Notes under the pieces: generated by a model
Seen by the model: the letters and a program-made list of their open reading frames with translations, nothing else
The model's database searches: none
What the model was told of the DNA's origin: nothing
Translations under genes and position numbers: made by a program
Origin: Rhipidocladum racemiflorum
Lineage: Eukaryota > Streptophyta > Magnoliopsida > Poales > Poaceae
Direction: 5' to 3'
Length of the DNA: 64,000 nucleotides
NCBI GenBank assembly: GCA_036346355.1
Contig: JAYEVF010000093.1
Coordinates: forward strand, 45,635-109,634
Shown: in pieces, positions 22,903 to 31,955 of the stretch
Position numbering within the stretch: position 1 is the stretch's first letter
Layout of the letters: each line of letters begins with the position of its first letter

Positions 22903-23667
22903 GTGTCAAACTCCCCGGATGGAGTTCATATATGCCCTATCCCATTTCAACAAGCATTTCGAGTACGTGCGAGTCGATGCGAAACATTCATGCACGACGG
23001 GTCCCTAATGGTACTGCAAACTACACGCATACCAAAACGGTGCACAACTCGAAACTTAGTTCCAATCATGCCGAATGAACTTCATATACGCCCACACACT
23101 TTTCGGCATGCGTTTCGAGTCCGTCCGAGTTCTTGTGAAACATTTCCTCACAATGAGCACGAACGAATACTACAAGCGGCGCTCATTCGAAAACGTTGCG
23201 CGGTATGAAACTGAGTGCCAAACACAACGATTGGAGTTCATATGTGCTTTAACTCATTTTGGCATGCATTTCGAATATGTCCGAAGTCGGTGTCAAACAT
23301 TCCACCACGACGGGTTACCACGGGTAATACAAGCGAGAATACAAAGCGGGAACCGATGCCGCGAAACTTACCTTAGTGCCAAACGCCCGAAAGAAGTTAT
23401 CATGTTTGCTACCGCTTTTCATCATTTGTTTGAATCCGTTCGATTATGCACGAAAGAATCCCCACGACGTCGAGCGAACGCTGCAGCGGTAGCCATCACG
23501 AAAATGAAAATGATGCACGAAATGAAACATTGTGGCAAACACCACACGCTACTAAAATGATGCACGGAATGGAACATCGTGGCAAGCACCCCACACGCTG
23601 CAACCTTGCACGCCAAAATGAAACATTGCGGCACGAAACGAAAGTGATGAACTAAATGAAGCCGGGT
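22903..23667 (+). repeat. Satellite block C
   Basis: The block runs from the end of monomer type 8 through types 9, 10 and 11 into the enlarged twelfth unit, in the same orientation as the other blocks. It ends at gccgggt, where the antisense CRM-type LTR begins. Confidence 0.85.
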
Positions 23668-24567
23668 TGATGTAACAATGGGTGTCCCGATCTTTCGATG
23701 AGAATGATAACCTTCGATTTGTGTGGAGACGACTTTGACGATCCGACTACAACGTACAACGATGATGCGCCTTAGCAATCACTAAACCAACTCCAGAGGG
23801 TTATTGACCTTGCCGTGGGCACGATCAACCTGATCACGAAGATCAATTCCTGCAAGCAATCGAAGAACAAGCAAGAACAAGGCAAAAGCAATCTAAAATT
23901 GCAAATATAAATGAAGTATTGAAAAGTTGGGGTTCCGATACAAGGAGCTTGTTAGGCGGCCGTTGAGCACGTTTAAAAGACTCAAAATAGTAGCAAAAGG
24001 CTAAACTATCAAATAACCAAAACCCAAGTTATTTTGGGGGACTCCCTAGCTATATATAGGAGAAATAGGAGGCCAAAACTAGGCTAGGGGCGTCCAAACC
24101 ACATCCATGGCCGAGTAGGACTCCTATTCCTAGTTTGACTCGGATTTGGAAAGATGACCGAACTTGTTTTGCAGATTCCCGTTAACTCGTAAGGAATTTG
24201 GAGGTGGGGCAGGATCCGTTGGAAAGAGGACGTCGAAACCTTTCAAACCAGTACTCATAGACCCCAAACACCCTTGTGGATCAAAAGTTATGGTCGTTTT
24301 AAGTTGGTGCTATCCCGAAGGCCGAATCCGAGTTGAACTTTTGCACCGGAAGAATTGGCTTCATGCTTGATGTTTGGGAGTCCTTCTCCTTGGTTCCTAA
24401 CGACAATAAAATCATCACAAGGATTAAATAGCATTCCATTCATTAAATTATTTGTATGCAACCCGAGGAACGCTTTCACACAGCAATTGAAATGTCGATG
24501 CGAGCTCGAGTAATGGGCCAAGGGTATTACAACATTTTTGGCTTCAATTGGGTTTGTAGGCATGGCC
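23668..24567 (-). repeat. Antisense CRM-type LTR, nearly full length
   Basis: The reverse complement matches CRM LTR sequence including the integrase C-terminal codons that overlap the LTR (LGLHTNNLMNGM region near 24430-24480). Its 3' end TGATG (plus-strand reading) abuts satellite. Relative to the sense LTRs it lacks about 28 bases at its start, and the middle (about 23940-24160) is unrelated, with TATATATA at 24051-24058. It is therefore a different LTR variant or subfamily. Confidence 0.75.
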
Positions 24568-25109
24568 CCATCCCCAAATTCCATCCGAGTCGACAGGAAT
24601 CTGCAAAACAATTGGCATAACTTTTCCAAACCGAGAAGACTTGGGCTTTGGGCCTTGTAATAGAGTTGTAGTTGGTATCCTCTTTGCTTTGGACGTGATT
24701 CCCTCGACCTAGCTTTCATAAATAGCCGGACATTGGCTCCTTAGGATTTTGGGTTTTATTCGATTAGTTTAGCCAAGTGCAAACTTGATCCTGCGAGTTG
24801 TGCTGGACAGCCACCTTGTCAAGATCGTCAATAAGACTCCACTTTGTTTCGCCTCCACTTTTATCCACAATTTCAGATTGCTTATCCTATTGTTCTTGCT
24901 TGTTCTTCGGTTGCTTGCAGGAATTGAACCTCGTGTTCATGTTGATCGTGCCTACGGCAAGATCAATAACCCTTGAGTTGGTTTAGCGATTGCTAAGGCG
25001 CATCGTCGTCGTATGGTGTAGTCGAATCGTCAAAGTCGACTCCAACAAATCGATCGTGTGTTTCTCATCGAAAGATCGGGACACCCTCAGTGCCATCACG
25101 GCGCCATCA
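24563..25109 (+). repeat. 5' LTR of CRM copy 2, missing its first ~375 bp
   Basis: It aligns with 5016-5567 of the copy 1 LTR and ends GCGCCATCA before the primer binding site. It starts at tggcc, which is also the last sequence of the antisense LTR, so the fusion has 5 bp of microhomology. The ATAAATA box near 24719 is retained. Confidence 0.85.
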
Positions 25110-25111
25110 AG

Positions 25112-25123
25112 TGGTATCAGGGC
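25112..25123 (+). other. Primer binding site of CRM copy 2
   Basis: TGGTATCAGGGC lies two bases after the LTR. It matches the initiator methionine tRNA complement TGGTATCAGAGC except for one base (A to G). Confidence 0.85.
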
Positions 25124-26277
25124 AAAGCAGCTTGCTCGGTGAGAATTCTTTACCCTAGATTAGTAGATTGATATCTTTCCTATAGTCCAAATAAGCGCCA
25201 TCAGATTGGATCTCCCCATACCAAAACAATTTGAGCCTCGCAATTTCCTTTCCAGTGCACTGCGTTATTGAATTTTTGGTTGCATCGTCGTGTCGAGTTG
25301 CTAAATTCTAGTTCTAGTTGGAGTCCAAGTCAGAAGAATTTTTGTCTCCCACGCCGATTTCGAGTTGTGTTCGGTTTAGAGGTGTGTTCGGTTTCGGTCC
25401 CGAACTGTTAAAAAAAGTGTTCGGACCGAAGCTTCTTTTCATCTAACTGATCGCCCAACTGGTCGCCGCGCTTATCAACCGACTGGTCGCACACCTGATA
25501 GCCGACTTCGTCGCCCGACTGGTCGCCGCTTGACTGGTGGCCCACTTGGTCGCCCAACCGGTCGCCCTCCTGTTAGCCGACTGGTCGCCGCCTGACTAGT
25601 CGTCGCGCTTGTCACCCGACTGGTCGCACGCCTGATAGCCCACTGGTCACCCGACTGGTCGCCCACTTGGTCGCCCGACCGGTCACCCTCCTGTTAGCCG
25701 ACTGGTTGCCCACCTGGCCGTCCGACTGGTCACACGACTGGTCTTCCGCCTGCATAGCACTTGAAAGAAAAACGAGTCGGATCGTTCCGGACAAAAAAAA
25801 AGTCTGGAACAGATCCAAAAAATTTTCTGTGCCAAACCAGTTTTCACAAGATCCCCAATCTTTTGAGATAGTTCCCTTCTTTCGCGAATTTTTTTCGCGC
25901 TGATTTTCCATCTGCTGTGGAACTGTACTGTCGCCGACCGCAGTTTTGAGTCACCATTCCTTGCTAGCCTAGAGTCAGCAACTAGTGACTAGACATTGAA
26001 CAATTCTTCAATTTTGTATTCACTGATTGGATTATTGCTAACCTTTTGCTACTAAATTAAGCCTGTCCAAGCTCCACTTTCTACCCGTACAGGCGTTCGA
26101 TCCCTTGGCAATCGCTTTACACAAACTTCGGAGAACCTTTGACAACGCCAACAACCGACAACGCCTGCTGCATTGTAAGAACTTGGGTCATAGGCTTGAG
26201 AACTTGAGAGACTTGCCACCTAGTAGTTGATAGGAACATTATACTTGTGGTTTTTGTTTCCTTGTCATCAACTAACC
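25124..26277 (+). other. Untranslated leader of CRM copy 2
   Basis: This is about 1.15 kb between the primer binding site and the gag ATG, with no convincing coding sequence. It contains the degenerate GACTGGTCGCCC repeat described separately. The rest is presumably the leader with packaging signals. Confidence 0.6.
25445..25755 (+). repeat. Degenerate GACTGGTCGCCC tandem repeat in CRM leader
   Basis: About twenty imperfect copies of a 10-14 bp unit around ctggtcgcc are present. They are organised at a longer period of about 137 bp: gactggtcgcacacctgata at 25481 recurs as gactggtcgcacgcctgata at 25618. The repeat creates open frames on both strands that I regard as accidental. Confidence 0.8.
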
Positions 26278-27470
26278 ATGTCAGGTGACGAGAGTTCACT
26301 TCATCACTCTCCACGAACCAAGGGCATCATTGCTCACTTCCAAAAGATGACGAGGGAAACCACCGATGGTCTTAGCGAGGATGTACGGCTCACTAATGAG
26401 CGTATGTCAATGCAAGAAGACCGTCTCAGATCCATCGAGGCCGCTGAGGATTGCTAACACTACTCTTGCTACTATTTTGGCTAGACTTGATACTTTTGCA
26501 TTTGTTGCATCACGGTGCTTCCAATCCACCACCCGTCGTCCAAGCAACAATTCAGCTCCACGGAGAGGTCCCGATGAGATTTAGAAGAATGAGCGAAGAG
26601 CACGAATATGATGACACCACTGATGTGGAGGAGGTCAACCCGTCCATTACGATAATGATCGTGACCATCATCGGCTACGCTTCAATCGACAAGGTATGCG
26701 ACATGATCCTCCACGACCAATGGAACGAGCGAGATGATGTTTTCCTAAGGTAAATTTCAATATGCCACCTTTTGAAGGTAAATATGACCCTGATGGTTAC
26801 CTTAGTTGGGAATTACTTGTTGATCAAAAATTTGCGTGCCATGATTTTCCTGAGAATAGAAGAGTTAGGGCTGCCACAAGTGAGTTCACTGATTTTGCTT
26901 CTGTTTGGTGGAGAGAACATTGCCGTGCTCATCCAAATAATATACCCACCACTTGGGAAGCCTTGAAATTGCTAATGAGGCATAGATTTGTTCCTTCATA
27001 CTATGCTAGAGATTTATTGAATAAATTACAGCGCCTACACCAAGGTAAGAATTCGGTGAAAGAATATTACCAAGAATTGCAAATTGGCATGTTGCGTTGT
27101 GGATTAATTGAGAATGAGGAAGCTTCTATGGCTCATTTCTTAGGTGGTTTAACTCGAGAAATCCAGGATATTCTAGACTATAAAGATTATAATTCGATGA
27201 CTCGGTTGTTCCATCTTGCTTGCAAAGCTGAACGTAAAGTGCAGGGTCGTCAATCGAGGGCAAAGACTAACTTTTCTGCAGGCCGAACTACTACGTGGAT
27301 ACGCGCAACCCTGCTGCCCCTGCCCGGTAGTACTACCACGCCCGACCTCTTCCATCAGCGAGCGGCGTCCGCCACCACAAATTCGGCACCACGACCAACG
27401 CCGACGAAAAGTGCCACACAAGCTACTACAAATAGTTCGTAAATGGTTGGTCGCATCAACGGGACGCACT
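26278..27470 (+). pseudogene. gag: gag remnant of CRM copy 2
   Basis: The start ATG is at 26278 (MSGDESSLHHSPRTKG), chosen because the frame continues into NERMSMQEDRLRSIEAA, the sequence with which copy 1 begins at the window edge. The frame stops at 26457 after a local deletion. The capsid core resumes at 26762-27240 with MPPFEGKYDPDGYLSWE, FASVWWREHC, ARDLLNKLQRLHQGK and REIQDILDYK. After about 27240 (LACKAERKVQGRQSRAK) the frame drifts into the low-complexity linker and ends at 27442. It is otherwise close to copy 1, with only scattered differences in the core. Confidence 0.87.
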
Positions 27471-27474
27471 AAAG

Positions 27475-28464
27475 ATGTTCGATTGCCATCGCTGCAAGGG
27501 TTTCGGTCACATGATGAAGGAGTGTCCGAACAAGCGTGTGCTAATAATCCGTGAAGACGGCGAGTATGACTCGGCAAGTGATCTTGATGAAGAAACATAT
27601 GCTTTGCTCGCTGAACATGAAGACGTCGATCCGAATGCCGAGCATGACGAGGTGCACGTGAGTGCTGGTGATGCTGACCAATATTTGAGTATTATTGCAC
27701 AACGTGTGCTTAGTGCTCAGATTGCTCGCGCCGATCCAAATCAACGCCACAACTTGTTTTACACAAAAGGCGTCGTCAAGGAGCGATCCATTCGAATAAT
27801 AATTGATGGTGGGAGTTGCAATAATTTAGCAAGCATGGACATGGTGGAGAAGCTAGCACTCTCCACTAGACCACACCCTCAGCCCTACCACATTCAATGG
27901 TTCACCAACAGCGGCAAACTCAAGGTAACTCGCATGGTAAGAGTACATTTCGCTTTAGGTTCCTATCATGATTATGTTGATTGCGATGTCGTACCTATGC
28001 AAGCATGTTCTATGTTATTAGGTATACCGTGGCAATATGATAAGGATTGTTTACATCATGGTAGAACCAATCAATACTCTTTTGTGCATAAAGAAAAGAA
28101 AATTGTGCTACACCCAATGTCGCCTGATGCCATTGTAAAGGATGAAATTGCTAGATCTAGCAAAGAGAAAAATCGAGAGAATTCTAAGAGTGAAAATCAG
28201 ATTGTTGCCAAAGGACTTGAACAACATAAACAGAGAGAATCTTACCTTGATTATGCCCAGCCGAATGAGATTAAATTGAAAGGTGCTTGTTTTCTTGCAA
28301 CAAAATCTGATTTGAATGAGTTGGATGTTTGTAGGTATACATGCTATGCTTTGGTCTGCAAAGAAACTTTGTTTTCACTAGAGGAGATGTCTCTCTCTTT
28401 GCCTCCTGTTGTCACTAACCTTTTGCAGGAATACACTGACATCTTCCCAAAGGACATCCCCTAA
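27475..28464 (+). pseudogene. pol: Zinc knuckle, protease and RT linker of CRM copy 2 (329-codon open segment)
   Basis: This is the best preserved early pol segment in the window. It opens with an intact CCHC knuckle, CHRCKGFGHMMKECPNK, near 27480-27530. An acidic linker (DSASDLDEETYALLAEHEDV) follows, then protease with IIIDGGSCNNLAS near 27795-27835 and CSMLLGIPWQYDKDC. A long linker leads to LPPVVTNLLQEYTDIFPKDI, just before RT. It ends at a TAA (28462-28464) where copy 1 has TCA. The ATG at 27475 is internal to the original polyprotein and is not a real start. Confidence 0.87.
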
Positions 28465-29280
28465 GGGCTGCCGCCAATTAGAGGGATTGAGCATCAAATT
28501 GATCTCACTCCAGGGCATCCTTGCCCAACCGAGCACCTTCTGAGAACCAACCCTGAAGAGGCGCCAAGAGATACAACGCCAAGTTCAAGAATTGCTTGAT
28601 AAAGGGTAATGACGTGAATCTCTTAGTCCTTGTCTTTGTACCAGTCATTTTAGTACCTAAGAAAGATGGAACATGGCGCATGTGTGTGGATTGTCGAGCA
28701 ATTAATAATATCACCATTAGATATCGCCATCCTATTCCTCGGCTAGACGATATGCTTGATGAATTAAGTGGCTCTCTTGTGTTCTCTAAAGTGGATTTGC
28801 GTAGTGGGTATCACCAGGTCGCATGAAGTTAGGAGATGAATGGAAAACAGCATTTAAAACTAAGTTCGGGTTATATGAGTGGTTAGTAATGCCTTTCAGG
28901 TTGAGTAATGCTCCTAGCACTTTCATGAGATTGATGAACGAGGTTTTACGTGCTTTCATTGGAAAATTTGTGGTAGTTTACTTCGATGATATCTTGATTT
29001 ATAGCAAATCTTTAGAGGCTCATCTTGAACATCTACGTGCTGTTTTTAATGCTTTACGCGATGCACGCTTATTTGGTAACCTTGAGAAGTGCACCTTTTG
29101 CACGGATCGAGTATCTTTTCTTGGCTATGTTGTTACTCCACAGGGAATTGATGTTGACCAAGCCAAGGTTGAAGCGATCTGAGTTGGCCGACTCCTAACA
29201 CGGTCACCACAGTGCGAAGTTTTCTAGGACTTGCTTTGGATTCTATCGTCGTTTTGTGAAGGATTTCAACACTATCGCTG
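28465..29280 (+). pseudogene. pol: Reverse transcriptase remnant of CRM copy 2
   Basis: The RT core is readable in 28596-28826 (VPKKDGTWRMCVDCRAIN, RYRHPIPRLDDM, FSKVDLRSGYH) and 28823-29182 (EWKTAFKTKFGLYEWLVMP, NAPSTFMRLMNEVL, YFDDILIYSKSLE, TFCTDRVSFLGYVVTPQGI). The YFDD box is intact. Breaks are TAA at 28607-28609, a lost base near 28818, and TGA at 29180-29182; the first and last are shared with copy 1. The solo LTR interrupts the element at 29281, before RNase H. Confidence 0.86.
29276..29280. other. Left target-site duplication (cgctg) of the solo LTR
   Basis: cgctg here pairs with cgcta at 30734-30738, one mismatch. Copy 1 has a single cgctg at the same codon (ATCGCTGCACCC), which proves a 5-bp duplicating insertion. 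Confidence 0.85.
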
Positions 29281-30733
29281 TGAAGGGAATATGCCCTAGA
29301 TCAATCATGGTGATGATTGTAATACGTCTTTGTTCATGAAATTATGATAACTTTGTTTATCGGTTCCCTGAATATATGTTGCGAGTTTGTTCATTGGATA
29401 CGATCTGATTGTGAAACACATTGTCAAGTGACATTATTCTAAACGGGTCCCTGATCCATATCATTACGAGGAGCGGTGATGATTTGATCAGCACATTTAT
29501 TGGTTGATGGTAATGTTTCACATACCATAGATATGGAGATATCGAATCAATAAATATGGACACGTGTTGGAGAACATGGGTAGTCGGACAAGACCCACTC
29601 CGAGACGCTGTGAGTTGTTATCTATTATAGTGCCATCAGCGTATAGTCTCGAGTGGTACGCCTATATGGTCCTTAGACCTGAGATTGTCATGGATACCTA
29701 GCATGTAGACTTGTATGCTTTGGTATCATCAAGCGCTACACCGTAACAGGGTAGTCATAAAGATGAATCTTTGGGTATGCCACGATACATCGCCAAGGGT
29801 GTGATGATCAAGATGGGATTTGCCCCTCCTAGATAACGGGAGAAGATACCTCTGGGCCCCTCGTGTGGATGGATAGGAAAGCATGCGGCCGTGCTAATGT
29901 GACTAAGGAGTTAGTCATGGTTTGTATCCATCACACTGTCGAGAGAAGTGGTCGAGCTATCAACAAGGGTGGCGCGCATCTCGCCTTGAGCTTGACTGGT
30001 ATCGTGTGGAAAAAGGGATCGGTATGAGAGTGTATCAAAGGTTCAGCCGAATATTTATTCTGTGCATTCGGGGGGTCAATACGTACTGCTAGGTGCCGCT
30101 GTTGATCAATGAATTGGAAACGGGTTCTGGATTCATGTCCGACTTGCACTGAACCTAACGGGTCACACACTTAACGAGTTGGAATAGGATTGACGGGTTT
30201 TTGTGCGTGGATGAGATCCGCGTTGGAGATGGAAACCTAGCGGGCTTCAGCCCACTAGCGTGTCTATAAAAGGCGAGGCAAGGAACAGTGCACATGTGAG
30301 AACCCTCACCACGTTCAGCCGCCGTGCGTCCCTCCTGCTCTCCAGAAACCCTAGCTGTGTGGCGAGGTGCTAGCACACCCCGCACGGTGTTCCTGCTTGG
30401 GACGTGTGGATAACGGTAGAGGCGCTGTCGCTCGCGGACGCGCTGGATGGTGAACACTTGGTAGAGGTCGGCGAGCACTCGGCGACCACCCGGCGACCAC
30501 TCGGACGAGGTCGGCACCACTCGGACGAGGTCGGCGACCACTCGGACGAGATCGGCGACCACTCGGTGCCGATTGGGAGGTGAACGACTACTTCCTCAAC
30601 GCGCGTGAATCTGCTTCCGCTGCATCTGCGCGTCAAGGGTAACGATCTGTGATCCTTTACTTGCATGTGCTCTTGGGTGTTCTTGGTAGAAATTTTGATT
30701 TTATGCTCGCGTAGCCTACCGGTTACCCCAACA
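29281..30733 (+). mobile_element. Solo LTR (1,453 bp) inside CRM copy 2
   Basis: The insert starts TGAAGGGAATATGCCC and ends ...TACCCCAACA, is flanked by a 5-bp duplication, and has no internal domain. It therefore looks like a solo LTR left by recombination between the two LTRs of an element. The start appears to lack a few bases, since the end CAACA would predict TGTTG. A TATAAAAG box at 30265-30272 supports LTR identity. I lean to a Copia element from the style of its ends, but the lineage is not determined. Confidence 0.75.
30265..30272 (+). promoter_or_regulatory. Putative TATA box in the solo LTR
   Basis: TATAAAAG lies about 470 bp before the LTR end and fits the U3/R boundary. It also fixes the likely orientation as plus. 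Confidence 0.55.
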
Positions 30734-31445
30734 CGCTACACCCATGAATGAGCTCACCAAGAAGGGTGTACCTTTTGCTTGGGGCAAGTCGCAGGAAGAT
30801 GCCTTCAACATTCTGAAAGTTAAGTTAACCCATGCACCCTTACTCCAGCTTCCAGACTTTTCTAAGACTTTTGAACTAGAATGTGATGCTAGTGGAATTG
30901 GTTTGGGTGGTGTTCTGTTACAAGAAGGAAAACCTGTTGCTTATTTTAGTGAGAAGTTGAGTGGGCCAAGTTTGAATTATTCTACTTATGATAAGGAGTT
31001 ATATGCGCTAGTTCGAACTTTAGAAACATGGCAACATTATTTATGGCCCACGGAATTTGTTATACATTCTGATCATGAATCGTTAAAACATATTAGAAGT
31101 CAAGCTAAACTGAACCGTAGACATGCAAAGTGGGTTGAATTCATTGAGTCATTTCCTTATGTCATCAAACACTAAAAGGGAAAGGATAATGTCATTGCTA
31201 TGCCTTGTCTAGGAGATATACCATGCTCTCACAACTTGACTTCAAAATTTTTGGTTTGGAAACGATTAAAGAGCAATATGTCATGATGATGATTTTAAAA
31301 ATGTGTTGCTCAATTGTAAAGAGGGAAAAACTTGGAACAAATTTGTCCTCAATAATGGGTTTGTGTTTAGAGCAAACAAACTATGTATTCAGCTAGTTAC
31401 GTTCGTTTGTTATTGCTACAGAGAGCGCATGAGGAGGAGGATTGA
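30734..31445 (+). pseudogene. pol: RNase H remnant of CRM copy 2
   Basis: The frame 30744-31175 is well preserved: MNELTKKGVPFAWGKSQEDA, FELECDASGIGLGGVLLQEG, YFSEKLSGPSLNYSTYDKEL and FVIHSDHESLKHI. The catalytic Asp and Glu positions are in one frame here, unlike copy 1. A TAA in CACTAA at 31173-31175 replaces a Lys codon of copy 1. Beyond it a base is missing near 31200, and the segment to the integrase is shifted. The TGA before integrase (31443-31445) is shared with copy 1. Confidence 0.86.
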
Positions 31446-31955
31446 TGGGACACTTTGGTGTGAAGAGGACGGAGGACATACTCGCTAGCCATTTCTTTTG
31501 GCCCAAGATGAGACGAGGCGTGGAGCGTTTCATCGCTCGCTGTTCTACATGTCAAAAAGCTAAGTCACGACTTAATCCACATGGTTTATGCATGCCTGCA
31601 CTGTTCCTAACGTGCCTTGGGAGGATATTTCTATGGACTTTGTTTTAGGACTTGCTAGAACAAAGAAGGGGAGGGATAGTATCTTTGTCGTTGTGGATAG
31701 ATTTTCTAAAAATGGCACACTCATACCTTGTCACAAAAGCGATGACGCTACCAACATTGCTGACTTATTCTTTCATGAAATTGTTCGCTTACATGGTGTG
31801 CCAAACACAATAGTTTCAGACCGTGACACTAAATTCTTCAGCCACTTTTGGAGAACATTGTGGGCTAAATTGGGGACTAAACTTTTATTTTCTACTACTT
31901 GTCATCCCCAAACTGATGGACAAACTGAGGTCATTAATCGAACTTTATCTACCAT
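31442..31955 (+). pseudogene. pol: Integrase N-terminal part of CRM copy 2 (interrupted by Tekay-2)
   Basis: The zinc-binding region GHFGVKRTEDILASHFFWP and CSTC is followed by a frameshift at about 31600. The catalytic core follows: DISMDFVLGLA with the first Asp, DSIFVVVDRFSK, VSDRDTKFFSHFW with the second Asp intact, and HPQTDGQTEVINRTL with the Glu. The gene is cut at 31955 by the nested Tekay element, which begins right after the duplicated accat. The remainder resumes at 41054. Confidence 0.88.
31951..31955. other. Left target-site duplication (accat) of Tekay-2
   Basis: accat occurs here and at 41054-41058. Copy 1 has it once (near 4085-4089, ctaccatgcttagg). This defines a clean insertion. 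Confidence 0.93.

Noticed and set aside
25475..25911. Arg/Thr-rich open frames on the minus strand over the CRM leader repeat
   Set aside because: They are produced by the GACTGGTCGCC tandem repeat and have no recognisable domain.
29281..30733. Host promoter or captured gene inside CRM copy 2
   Set aside because: Terminal TG...CA, a TATA box and a 5-bp target duplication fit a solo LTR. No coding domain is visible.
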